Assembly (NCBI RefSeq): GCF_014191875.1
Contig: NZ_JACHXD010000002.1
Coordinates: 434,001-498,000, forward strand
DNA length: 64,000 nucleotides
DNA from: Pseudoduganella violacea
GTDB lineage: Bacteria > Pseudomonadota > Gammaproteobacteria > Burkholderiales > Burkholderiaceae_D
Direction of reading: 5' to 3'
Made by a program: the position numbers and the translations under genes. Shown one piece after another: positions 1 to 7,424 of the stretch; position 1 is the first letter of the stretch; each line of letters opens with the position of its first letter. A model generated the notes under the pieces. The model made no database searches, had not been told where the DNA came from, and saw only the letters and a program-made list of their open reading frames with translations.

Positions 1-762
1 CTGCTCAGCCCCAGCCTGAACCTGATTTTCGGCCCCTGGGCGCAGACGGAGTTCTACGTCAACGCCGGCAATGGCTTCCACAGCAATGACGCGCGCGGCA
101 CCACGATCACGGTCGATCCGAAGAGCAAGGAGGCGGTGGACAAGGTGACGCCGCTGGCCCGTTCGCGCGGCCTGGAAGTCGGCGTGCGCAGCGAATGGGT
201 GCCGCGCCTGCAAAGCGCCCTTTCGCTATACCGCCTGGACTTTGACTCGGAGCTGGTCTTCATCGGCGACGCCGGCAATACCGAGGCGGGCCGCCCGAGC
301 CGCCGCTACGGCGTGGAATTCTCCAACTACTACAAACCCCTGCCCTGGCTCAGCATCGACGCCGACATCGCCTTCGCCAAGGCGCGCTACCGCAACGACG
401 ATGCGGCCGGCCGCCGCATTCCCGGCGCGGTGGAAGGCGTGGGCCAGCTGGCCGTCACAGTGGACAATCTCGGCCCCTGGTCCGGCGCCCTGCGCCTGCG
501 CTACTTCGGCCCGCGCCCGCTGGCCGAGAACAATGCAGTGCGCTCGAAAGCCAGCACCACGCTAAATGGCCGCATCGGCTACCGCTTCAACAAGGATACC
601 CACCTGGAGCTGGAAGCCTTCAACCTGGCCAACCGCCGCGTCTCGGCCATCGACTACTACTATGCTTCCCGCCTGCGCGGCGAAGCCGAGGCGGTCGAGG
701 ATGTGCACTTCCACCCGGTCGAATCGCGTTCGCTGCGCCTGACCCTGAGCCGAACTTTCTAG
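1..762 (+). CDS. TonB-dependent receptor, C-terminal part (truncated by window edge)
   Basis: The frame is open from the first base and ends at the TAG at 760-762, so only the last 253 residues are visible. The translation alternates amphipathic beta-strands typical of an outer-membrane barrel (for example ALSLYRLDFDSELVFIGDAG and GVEFSNYYKPLPWLSIDADI). It closes with SLRLTLSRTF, an aromatic C-terminal residue as in barrel proteins. TonB-dependent receptors import siderophores, vitamins or glycans across the outer membrane. The plug domain and TonB box lie upstream of the window, so the substrate cannot be inferred. Family assignment rests on barrel strand pattern and C-terminal signature. 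Confidence 0.8.
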   Translation: MLSPSLNLIFGPWAQTEFYVNAGNGFHSNDARGTTITVDPKSKEAVDKVTPLARSRGLEVGVRSEWVPRLQSALSLYRLDFDSELVFIGDAGNTEAGRPSRRYGVEFSNYYKPLPWLSIDADIAFAKARYRNDDAAGRRIPGAVEGVGQLAVTVDNLGPWSGALRLRYFGPRPLAENNAVRSKASTTLNGRIGYRFNKDTHLELEAFNLANRRVSAIDYYYASRLRGEAEAVEDVHFHPVESRSLRLTLSRTF

Positions 763-807
763 TTAGTAATACAATAGACTCATCATCCACCGCTACCGCT
801 GCCGCCC

Positions 808-1545
808 ATGAGTTCTGCCGCCCCCACCTTCACCCATCCCGCCCAGGTCAGCGAGGCGCTGCGCGCCCATGGTTATGCCCTGCTGCCGCCGCAGGACGTG
901 GCGGCGCTGGCTGGCTGCACGGTGGCGCAGCTGGCCAGCCTGCTGCCCAGCTGGGACCAGCTGGAACTCGACAATTACCTGAAGGATGGCGGCCGCTATC
1001 GGCGCCGCCGCCACGCCTGCTTCGTGCAGACGCCGCAGGAACTGAACCAGGCGCCGCACCGCGCCCACTGGCAGCCGGTGGAATACAACGCTCTGCACGG
1101 CGGCATGCACCGCCTGTTCGAGCCGGTGCTGCCGGAAACCGTCGCCAACCCGGCCTGGCAGGGCCTGGTGAACGGCATCGGGCGCCTGTGCTTCGCCGCG
1201 CGCCCGCAGCCGGCATGGTATGTGGAAGCCCACCAGTTCCGCATCGACACCGCCGACGGCATCGGCCGTCCGACGCCCGAAGGCGCGCACCGCGACGGCG
1301 TCGACTTCGTCGCCGTGCTGCTGGTGGCGCGCCACGAGATCAAAGGCGGCGAGACGCGCATCTTCGAAGCCGATGGCCCGAACGGCAAACGCTTCACGCT
1401 GAACGAGCCCTGGTCGCTGCTGCTGATGGACGACGCCGTGGTGATACACGAATCGACGCCGATCCAGCCGCTGACGGATCACGGCCACCGCGACACCCTG
1501 GTGCTGACCTACCGTGCCGGTGGCTTCCAGGGCGAAAGCAACTAG
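808..1545 (+). CDS. 2OG-Fe(II) dioxygenase family protein
   Basis: This 245-aa protein resembles the 2OG-Fe dioxygenase family that includes amino-acid hydroxylases such as isoleucine dioxygenase. Visible metal-site features are a His and Asp in GAHRDGVDFV (about residues 166-175) and a distal His in VVIHESTPI (about 211-219), followed by an Arg in HRDTLVLTYR that would bind 2-oxoglutarate. The expected reaction is hydroxylation of a free amino acid or small peptide. The ATG at 808 has no clear Shine-Dalgarno sequence, so the start is tentative. It sits alone between a TonB receptor and a two-component pair. The substrate is unknown. Confidence 0.8.
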   Translation: MSSAAPTFTHPAQVSEALRAHGYALLPPQDVAALAGCTVAQLASLLPSWDQLELDNYLKDGGRYRRRRHACFVQTPQELNQAPHRAHWQPVEYNALHGGMHRLFEPVLPETVANPAWQGLVNGIGRLCFAARPQPAWYVEAHQFRIDTADGIGRPTPEGAHRDGVDFVAVLLVARHEIKGGETRIFEADGPNGKRFTLNEPWSLLLMDDAVVIHESTPIQPLTDHGHRDTLVLTYRAGGFQGESN

Positions 1546-1635
1546 GCTGGGGCTGTGGCGCACGAAAGTACAAGGCCTTGGGAGCAAAATCCTATATAGT
1601 CACAACAGCTGTGCATCCTCATAGGGAGGTAGTTC

Positions 1636-2991
1636 GTGGACTCAAGCTATGAAATCCAGCCTGATGAGATCGAGATTCTCATCGTCGAAGACAGCCCGAC
1701 CCAGGCCGAACGCCTGCGCCGCCTGATCCAGTCGATGCGTTACGGCGCCCGCGTGGCCGCCAACGGCAAGCTGGCGCTGGAATCGATCCGCGAACGCAAA
1801 CCGCACCTGGTGCTGTCCGATATCGTGATGCCGGAGATGGACGGCTACACGCTATGCCGCACCATCAAGAACAATCCCGAGCTGCGCGACATCCCCGTCA
1901 TCCTGGTCACCTCGCTGACCGATCCCAAGGACATCATCCGCGGCATCGAATGCGGCGCCGATAACTTCATCCGCAAGCCCTATGCGGAAGACTATCTGCT
2001 CAACCGCATCGGCCATATGCTGGTCAACCAGAAGCTGCGCAAGGACCAGAATATGGAGGTCGGCATCGCCCTCTATCTGGGCGACCAGAAGCACTTCATC
2101 AACGCCGAACGGCAGCAGATCCTCGACCTGCTGATCTCCACCTATGAACAGGCGGTGCAGGTCAACAGCGAGCTGCAGGCGCGCGAACGCCAGGTGATCG
2201 AACTGAATATGCGCCTGGCCCACCACGCCGGCGAGCTGGAAACCATCAACCGCGAAATCGCGCTGAAAAATCTGGAACTGGCCGAAGCGAGCCGCATGAA
2301 ATCGGCCTTCATCGCCAATATGTCGCACGAGCTGCGCACGCCGCTGAACGCCATCATCGGCTTTACCGGCGCCCTCTTGATGAAGCTTCCCGGCCCGCTG
2401 ACCGATGAACAGGACCGCCAGCTCAACACCATCCGCAACAGCGCGCGCCACCTGCTCTCGCTGATCAACGATATTCTCGACGTGGCCAAGATCGAAGCGG
2501 GCAAGGTCACGCTCTCGGTCGAACATGTGCAGTGCCAGGACCTGATCCGCGAAGTGGCCGACACCCTGCGCCCGCTGGCCGTGCAAAAGGGCCTGGAGCT
2601 GGAGATCGAGCTGGCGCCGGAACCGGCGGACCTCGACACCGACCGGCGCGCCCTGACCCAGATCCTGATCAACCTGGCCAACAACGCCATCAAGTTCACC
2701 GAGAAGGGCCGGGTGAAGATCAGCCTGAGCCAGCGCAGCGAAGGCGGCCACCGCATCACCGAATTCGCCGTGGCCGACAGCGGCGCCGGCATCCGTGAAG
2801 AGGACCAGGCCAAGCTGTTCCAGGCCTTCTCCCAGCTCGATTCGACCTCGACGCGCCATGCCGAAGGCGCCGGTCTGGGCCTCTACCTGTGCCAGAACCT
2901 GGCCAATCTGCTGGGCGGCGCCCTCTTCTTCACCAGCGATTTCGGCAAGGGCAGCGTGTTTACATTGGCGATGAAAAGCAAGCTGCATTAG
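1636..2991 (+). CDS. Hybrid response regulator / sensor histidine kinase
   Basis: The 451-aa protein has an N-terminal CheY-like receiver (residues about 14-130; phospho-acceptor Asp in LVLSDIVMPEMDGY, conserved Lys in FIRKPY). A coiled-coil linker (about 165-225) follows, then a HisKA domain with the H-box NMSHELRTPLNAIIGF and an HATPase_c domain (N box NLANNAIKFTEKG, G boxes near ADSGAGI and GAGLGLYL). No membrane segment is seen, so it is cytosolic and must be fed by another sensor or kinase. The start is GTG, chosen because AGGGAGG lies 6-7 bases upstream. A two-receiver regulator follows 27 bases downstream and is a likely partner. Confidence 0.92.
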   Translation: MDSSYEIQPDEIEILIVEDSPTQAERLRRLIQSMRYGARVAANGKLALESIRERKPHLVLSDIVMPEMDGYTLCRTIKNNPELRDIPVILVTSLTDPKDIIRGIECGADNFIRKPYAEDYLLNRIGHMLVNQKLRKDQNMEVGIALYLGDQKHFINAERQQILDLLISTYEQAVQVNSELQARERQVIELNMRLAHHAGELETINREIALKNLELAEASRMKSAFIANMSHELRTPLNAIIGFTGALLMKLPGPLTDEQDRQLNTIRNSARHLLSLINDILDVAKIEAGKVTLSVEHVQCQDLIREVADTLRPLAVQKGLELEIELAPEPADLDTDRRALTQILINLANNAIKFTEKGRVKISLSQRSEGGHRITEFAVADSGAGIREEDQAKLFQAFSQLDSTSTRHAEGAGLGLYLCQNLANLLGGALFFTSDFGKGSVFTLAMKSKLH

Positions 2992-3018
2992 GGGCTTGGC
3001 AAACCTGGGGAGGCGGCG

Positions 3019-3852
3019 ATGGCGGCACGCGTACTGATCATCGAGGACAACCAGGCCAATATGGATTTGCTGGTCTACCTGCTGGACGCCGTCGGCCACC
3101 AGCCGCTGTCGGCCTTCGACGGCGAAGAAGGCGTGGCGCTGGCGCAAAGCGAACGGCCCGACCTGATCGTCTGCGACCTGCACCTGCCCAAGCTCGATGG
3201 CTACGGCGTGCTGCAGGCGCTGCGCGGCCAGCCCGCCACGCGCGGCATTCCCGTGGTCGCCGCCAGCGCCCTGCCGGTCAACGACAACGGCGCCGCGCTG
3301 CGCCGCGCCGGCTTTACCGGCTGCGTGCCCAAGTCGCTGGAGCCCGACGTGCTGGTGCCGGCGCTGGAAGCCTACCTGCCGCCGGCGCTGCGCATCGGCC
3401 GTCTGCCGGCCGGGCATGAAGAGAACGTGGCGGCGCCCGCCGCGCCAACCAGCGACCACGCCGCCATCCACATCCTGCTGCTGGACGCCGCGCCCGAGTA
3501 CGCGGGCCTGAGCCGCAGCCTGCTGTCCCACTTTGGCTACCGCCTGACGGTGGTCTCGGAAGCGGCCCAGATCGCGGCCTGCACGGTCGAACATTTCGAT
3601 TTGCTGCTGTGCGACATCGGCCTGCCCGACGCCGGCCGCCAAGCCCTGGTCGCGCAAGCGCTGCGCAGCTTCGCGCAATTGCCCGCCATCCTGATCCAGC
3701 CCGACGATGCCGCGCCGCCGGCCGGCCGCATCCCGCCGCCGCGCCTGCTGTCGCACCCGCTCGAGCCGGCCCAGCTCGCCGCCGCCATCGACGCACAGCT
3801 CACCGCAGCCCAGTCTGACGCAAGCGACATGATGGACATTTCGTCATCGTAG
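3019..3852 (+). CDS. Response regulator with two receiver domains, no output domain
   Basis: The 277-aa protein contains two CheY-like receivers in tandem. The first (about 4-120) carries the acidic pocket IIEDNQ, acceptor Asp in LIVCDLHLPKLDGYG and a Lys in CVPKSLE. The second (about 152-265) keeps the acceptor Asp in LLLCDIGLPDAG, but its N-terminal pocket is LLLDAAPE and no conserved Lys is obvious, so it is partly degenerate. There is no DNA-binding or enzymatic output domain. It probably works in a phosphorelay with the kinase 27 bases upstream. A rho-independent terminator follows. Confidence 0.88.
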   Translation: MAARVLIIEDNQANMDLLVYLLDAVGHQPLSAFDGEEGVALAQSERPDLIVCDLHLPKLDGYGVLQALRGQPATRGIPVVAASALPVNDNGAALRRAGFTGCVPKSLEPDVLVPALEAYLPPALRIGRLPAGHEENVAAPAAPTSDHAAIHILLLDAAPEYAGLSRSLLSHFGYRLTVVSEAAQIAACTVEHFDLLLCDIGLPDAGRQALVAQALRSFAQLPAILIQPDDAAPPAGRIPPPRLLSHPLEPAQLAAAIDAQLTAAQSDASDMMDISSS

Positions 3853-3931
3853 TTCTACGGTATTGCAGCGCAACATCTAGAAGCCTATATTGGAACTGTC
3901 TCCTCCAAGCGTTCAAAGAACATTGGAACTT

Positions 3932-3957
3932 GCCCGCTCCCGCAGCGGGCTTTTTTT
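3932..3957 (+). terminator. Rho-independent terminator after the two-component pair
   Basis: A GCCCGCT/AGCGGGC stem with a five-base loop (3932-3950) is followed by seven T residues. It lies 80 bases after the stop of the two-receiver protein. Confidence 0.85.
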
Positions 3958-3964
3958 CGTCCCC

Positions 3965-4039
3965 GTTTGATCCCCCTCAACAAATGTCCGACACTGGTGC
4001 CTGACACCAGGGTCGGACATTTGTTGAGGCAGATCAAAC
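3965..4039. repeat. Dispersed palindromic repeat (CTGGTGCCTGACACCAG family), copy 1
   Basis: A near-perfect palindrome: two 18-bp arms identical as reverse complements (3975-3992 and 4012-4029) enclose an inner CTGGTG-CCTGA-CACCAG hairpin. Outer GTTTGATC/GATCAAAC arms extend symmetry to about 75 bp. A related element with the same core, the same GGACATTTG flank and the same GATCAAA ends lies at 53381-53510. The whole could fold as a long hairpin or cruciform. It sits between a terminator and the tetR operator. Nothing else was seen between 3853 and 4114 apart from the terminator. Confidence 0.85.
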
Positions 4040-4114
4040 AACTTTCGGTATTTTGCTTAGTCTTTTCTTAAGATTGGCGACGGCTTCCGATGCTAGGCTT
4101 AGACTGCGTATTAC

Positions 4115-4144
4115 ATAAGTAAATCAAATGACTGATTTACTTAT
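4115..4144. promoter_or_regulatory. Candidate operator of the downstream TetR regulator
   Basis: A perfect inverted repeat, ATAAGTAAATCA - 6 bases - TGATTTACTTAT, 33 bases upstream of the tetR-type start codon. Size and place fit autoregulatory operators of TetR-family repressors controlling efflux operons. Binding by the neighbouring repressor is inferred. Confidence 0.7.
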
Positions 4145-4177
4145 ATCAAATGTTTTAATTGTATGCTTTAATGCTGC

Positions 4178-4849
4178 ATGATTGACAAAACTCCCACCCG
4201 AAAACCCCGCTCCGATGGCGAGCAGTCGCGCGAACGCTTGCTGTTGGCGGCCATGCGCCTGTTCGCGGAACAGGGCTATGCGCGTACCTCGACACGCGAG
4301 ATTGCCTTGGCGGCGGGCGCCAATGTGGCGGCGATCAGCTACTACTTTGGCGATAAGGCAGGCTTGTACCGCGCCAGCCTGACCGATTTGATGCCGCTGC
4401 CGGAGTCGAATATCGAGATGTTCAACCAGCCGCATTTCACGCTGCGCCAGGCGCTGGAGGGCTTCTACGCCCAGCTGCTGGCGCCCGTGATGCAGGGCGA
4501 ATTGGCCCAGCTGTGCATGCGCATGTGGATGCGCGAAATGCTGGAGCCGACCGGCTTGTGGACCGAGGAAATCGTCAACGGCATCAAGCCTGAGCATCTG
4601 GCGATGACGGAGGTGCTGGCGCGCCATCTCGGCGTGCCGCTGCCCAGCGACGATGTGCAAAGGCTGGTGCATGCGATCGCCGCCATGGCGGTGCAGCTGA
4701 TGATCGGCCGCGACGTCATCCATATCTGCTCGCCGCGCCTGATGCAGGGGCCGGATCCGATCGGTCACTGGATTCAACACCTGGTCCGTTATGCCGAAGC
4801 CCTGGTGGCGGCGGAGAGGATCAGACTACAAGAAGAAGGGAAAGCATGA
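4178..4849 (+). CDS. TetR/AcrR family transcriptional regulator (DUF1956-type C-terminus)
   Basis: The 223-aa protein has an N-terminal TetR helix-turn-helix (about residues 17-65; recognition region TSTREIALAAGANVAAISYYF). Its ligand-binding half resembles CerR/DUF1956 proteins. It is the first gene of an efflux operon and overlaps the next start codon by four bases (ATGA), so it is probably translated from the same message as the pump. A perfect palindrome 33 bases upstream is the likely operator. The expected role is repression of the operon, relieved by a drug-like ligand. The upstream region is AT-rich and has no strong Shine-Dalgarno sequence. Confidence 0.9.
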   Translation: MIDKTPTRKPRSDGEQSRERLLLAAMRLFAEQGYARTSTREIALAAGANVAAISYYFGDKAGLYRASLTDLMPLPESNIEMFNQPHFTLRQALEGFYAQLLAPVMQGELAQLCMRMWMREMLEPTGLWTEEIVNGIKPEHLAMTEVLARHLGVPLPSDDVQRLVHAIAAMAVQLMIGRDVIHICSPRLMQGPDPIGHWIQHLVRYAEALVAAERIRLQEEGKA

Positions 4850-6258
4850 AGATTCGTTCAAGCGCGCTGGCCGTGTCGGCAGCGCTGGCGCTGGCCGCTT
4901 GCGGCACGTCCGGGCCGGCCGGCAAGGTCGCGGCCGGAACGCCGCCGCAGTGGCAGGCGCCTTTGCCGCATAACGGCAGCATTACCGACCTGGCCGGCTG
5001 GTGGCAGCACCAGGGCGATCCACTGCTGGTGGAGCTGATCGAAGCGGCGCAGCAGGCCAGTCCGAGCATCGCCAGCGCCCAGTCGCGCATTGCGCAGTCG
5101 CGCGCCGCGCGCGTGGCCTCGGGCGCGGCGCTGGCGCCGCAAGTGAACGCGGTGGCGACATCCACCCGCATGAGCAAGCAGTCGGAGGCGCCGGTGAACA
5201 CCACCTCGCAAGCCATGCTGCAGGCTTCGTGGGAGATCGATCTGTTCGGCGCCAACCGCGCCACGCGCGACGCGGCCCAGGCGCGCTACGAGAGCGCGCA
5301 GGCGGGCTGGCATGAGGCGCGCGTCTCGGTGGCGGCGGAAACGGCCAACCAGTATTACAGCCTGCGCGCCTGCGAACGCCTGCTGGCGGTGGCGCATGAG
5401 GACAGCGTGTCGCGCCAGCAGACGGCGAACTTGACGCAGCTGAGCGCCAAGGCCGGCTTCCAGTCGCCCGCCAACGCGGCTTTGGCCAGCGCCAGCGCGG
5501 CCGATGGCCGCAGCCGCGAGGTGGCGCAGCGCGCCGCCTGCGATATCGACGTCAAGGCCTTGGTGGCGCTGACCGCGCTGGGCGAGCCGGAGCTGCGCCA
5601 GAAGCTGGGCGCGAACGCGGCCCAGGCGGCGCTGGTGCCGGCGCAAGGCGTGGGCATCGCCAGCTTGCCGGCGCACACCCTGAGCCAGCGTCCCGACGTG
5701 TTCACCGCCGAACGCGAAGTGGCGGCCAGCAGCTTTGAAGTGGCGGGCGCGCAGGCGGAACGCTTCCCCAGCCTGTCCATCAGCGGTTCGGTGGGCCGCG
5801 GCCGCATCCACGCCAATGGCGCCAACGTGACCGCCAACACCTGGACGGTCGGCCCGCTGCAAATGACCCTGCCCATCTTCGACGCCGGCACGCGCCGCGC
5901 GAATGTGGATGCGGCCAAGGCGCGCTACGAAGCGGCCGTGAGCGGCTATCGCGGCAGCGTGCGCCAGGCGGTGCGCGAAGTGGAGGAGGCGCTGGTGAAC
6001 CTGGACAGCACGGCGCAGCGCGGCAACGACGCGCAGACGGCGCTCGATGGCTACCGCCTCAATTTCACGGCCACCGAGGACCGCTACAAAAACGGCCTGG
6101 CCAGCCTGTTCGAGCTGGAAGACGCGCGCCGCACGCGCCTGGCGGCCGAAACCACGGTAGTCGGCCTGCAGCGCGAGCGCAGCGCCGCCTGGATCGCCCT
6201 CTACCGCGCCGCCGGCGGCGGCTGGCAAGCACAATCGACTGATACGGAAAAACCATGA
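4846..6258 (+). CDS. RND efflux outer-membrane channel lipoprotein (NodT/OprM type)
   Basis: This 470-aa TolC-like protein begins with a lipoprotein signal (ALALAAC, Cys about residue 19) and contains two OEP repeats rich in heptad-like helices, for example around YESAQAGWHEARVSVAAETA and the second-repeat VDAAKARYEAAVSGYRG. It forms the trimeric outer-membrane exit duct for the RND pump encoded downstream. It overlaps the tetR-type gene and the adaptor gene by four bases each, which indicates translational coupling. Confidence 0.93.
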   Translation: MKIRSSALAVSAALALAACGTSGPAGKVAAGTPPQWQAPLPHNGSITDLAGWWQHQGDPLLVELIEAAQQASPSIASAQSRIAQSRAARVASGAALAPQVNAVATSTRMSKQSEAPVNTTSQAMLQASWEIDLFGANRATRDAAQARYESAQAGWHEARVSVAAETANQYYSLRACERLLAVAHEDSVSRQQTANLTQLSAKAGFQSPANAALASASAADGRSREVAQRAACDIDVKALVALTALGEPELRQKLGANAAQAALVPAQGVGIASLPAHTLSQRPDVFTAEREVAASSFEVAGAQAERFPSLSISGSVGRGRIHANGANVTANTWTVGPLQMTLPIFDAGTRRANVDAAKARYEAAVSGYRGSVRQAVREVEEALVNLDSTAQRGNDAQTALDGYRLNFTATEDRYKNGLASLFELEDARRTRLAAETTVVGLQRERSAAWIALYRAAGGGWQAQSTDTEKP

Positions 6259-7415
6259 AGAACATCAAGATGAAACCGGCCGCCCTGGCCACATTGGCCG
6301 CCCTGGCGGTCGCCGCCGCGGGCAGCGCGCTGTACGCGCCGGCCTCGGTGGCCGCCGACGAGAAGAAGGCCGAGGCGCAGAAGCCGGCGCTGACCGTGAC
6401 CACCGCCCGCCCGCAGAACGCCACCCTGCCCAACCGCCTGACCGCCAACGGCAACGTGGCCGCCTGGCAGGAAGCGAGCATCGGCAGCGAATCGAACGGC
6501 CTGCGCCTGACCGAGGTGCGCGTGAACGTGGGCGATGTGGTGAAGAAGGGCGAAGTGCTGGCCGTGTTCTCGGCCGATACCGTCAACGCCGAACTGGCCC
6601 AGGCGCGCGCAGCCGTGCTGGAAGCCGAAGCCAATGCCGCCGAAGCGAAAGGCAATGCCGAACGGGCGCGCACGCTGGAAAGCAGCGGCGCCCTGAGCGC
6701 CCAGCAGATCAGCCAATACCTGACCGCCGAGCAGACCGCCAACGCGCGCATCGCTTCCGCCAAGGCGGTGCTGGCGACGCAGCAACTGCGCCTGAAGTAC
6801 ACGCAGGTGGTGGCGCCTGACGCCGGCGTGATCTCGGCGCGCAGCGCCACCGTGGGCGCCGTGGTCGGCGCGGGCACGGAGCTGTTCCGCATGATCCGCC
6901 AGGGCCGTCTGGAATGGCGCGCCGAAATCACCGCGTCCGAACTGCGCCGCATCAAGGTCGGCGCCAGCGCGCTGGTGAAAGCCGCCAACGGCAGCGAACT
7001 GACGGGCAAGGTCCGCATGATCGCGCCGACTGTGGACGCGCAGACGCGCTCCGCCCTGGTCTACGTGGACCTGCCGCCGAACAGCAGCCAGGACGCGCCG
7101 TTCAAGGCCGGCATGTTCGCCAGCGGCCAGTTTGAGCTGGGCAGCAGCGACGCCATGACCGTGCCGCAGCAGGCCATTGCCGTGCGCGATGGCTTCAGCT
7201 ATGTGTTCCGCCTGAACGGCGACCAGCGCGTGAGCCAGATCAAGGTGCAGACTGGCCGCCGCCTGGGCGACCGCATCGAGGTGCTGAACGGAATCAAGGG
7301 CGATACCCCGGTAGTGGTGAGCGGCGCCGGCTTCCTCAACGACGGCGATCTGGTGCGCAATGTGGCCCCAGCGGCCGCCACCGCCTCGGCCAAGCCGGTC
7401 AAGGCCGGCAACTAA
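6255..7415 (+). CDS. RND efflux periplasmic adaptor (membrane fusion protein)
   Basis: The 386-aa protein starts with a signal peptide (hydrophobic residues about 10-30, AAAGSALYAPASVAAD) and has no lipobox. It then shows a biotinyl-lipoyl-like half motif (EASIGSESNGLRLTEVRVNVGDVVKKGEVLAV, part shown at about 75-105), an alpha-hairpin rich in Ala/Glu, and beta-barrel and membrane-proximal domains. It bridges the inner-membrane pump and the OM channel. It starts four bases inside the channel gene and ends nine bases before the pump. Confidence 0.92.
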   Translation: MKNIKMKPAALATLAALAVAAAGSALYAPASVAADEKKAEAQKPALTVTTARPQNATLPNRLTANGNVAAWQEASIGSESNGLRLTEVRVNVGDVVKKGEVLAVFSADTVNAELAQARAAVLEAEANAAEAKGNAERARTLESSGALSAQQISQYLTAEQTANARIASAKAVLATQQLRLKYTQVVAPDAGVISARSATVGAVVGAGTELFRMIRQGRLEWRAEITASELRRIKVGASALVKAANGSELTGKVRMIAPTVDAQTRSALVYVDLPPNSSQDAPFKAGMFASGQFELGSSDAMTVPQQAIAVRDGFSYVFRLNGDQRVSQIKVQTGRRLGDRIEVLNGIKGDTPVVVSGAGFLNDGDLVRNVAPAAATASAKPVKAGN

Positions 7416-7424
7416 GGAGCGTCC

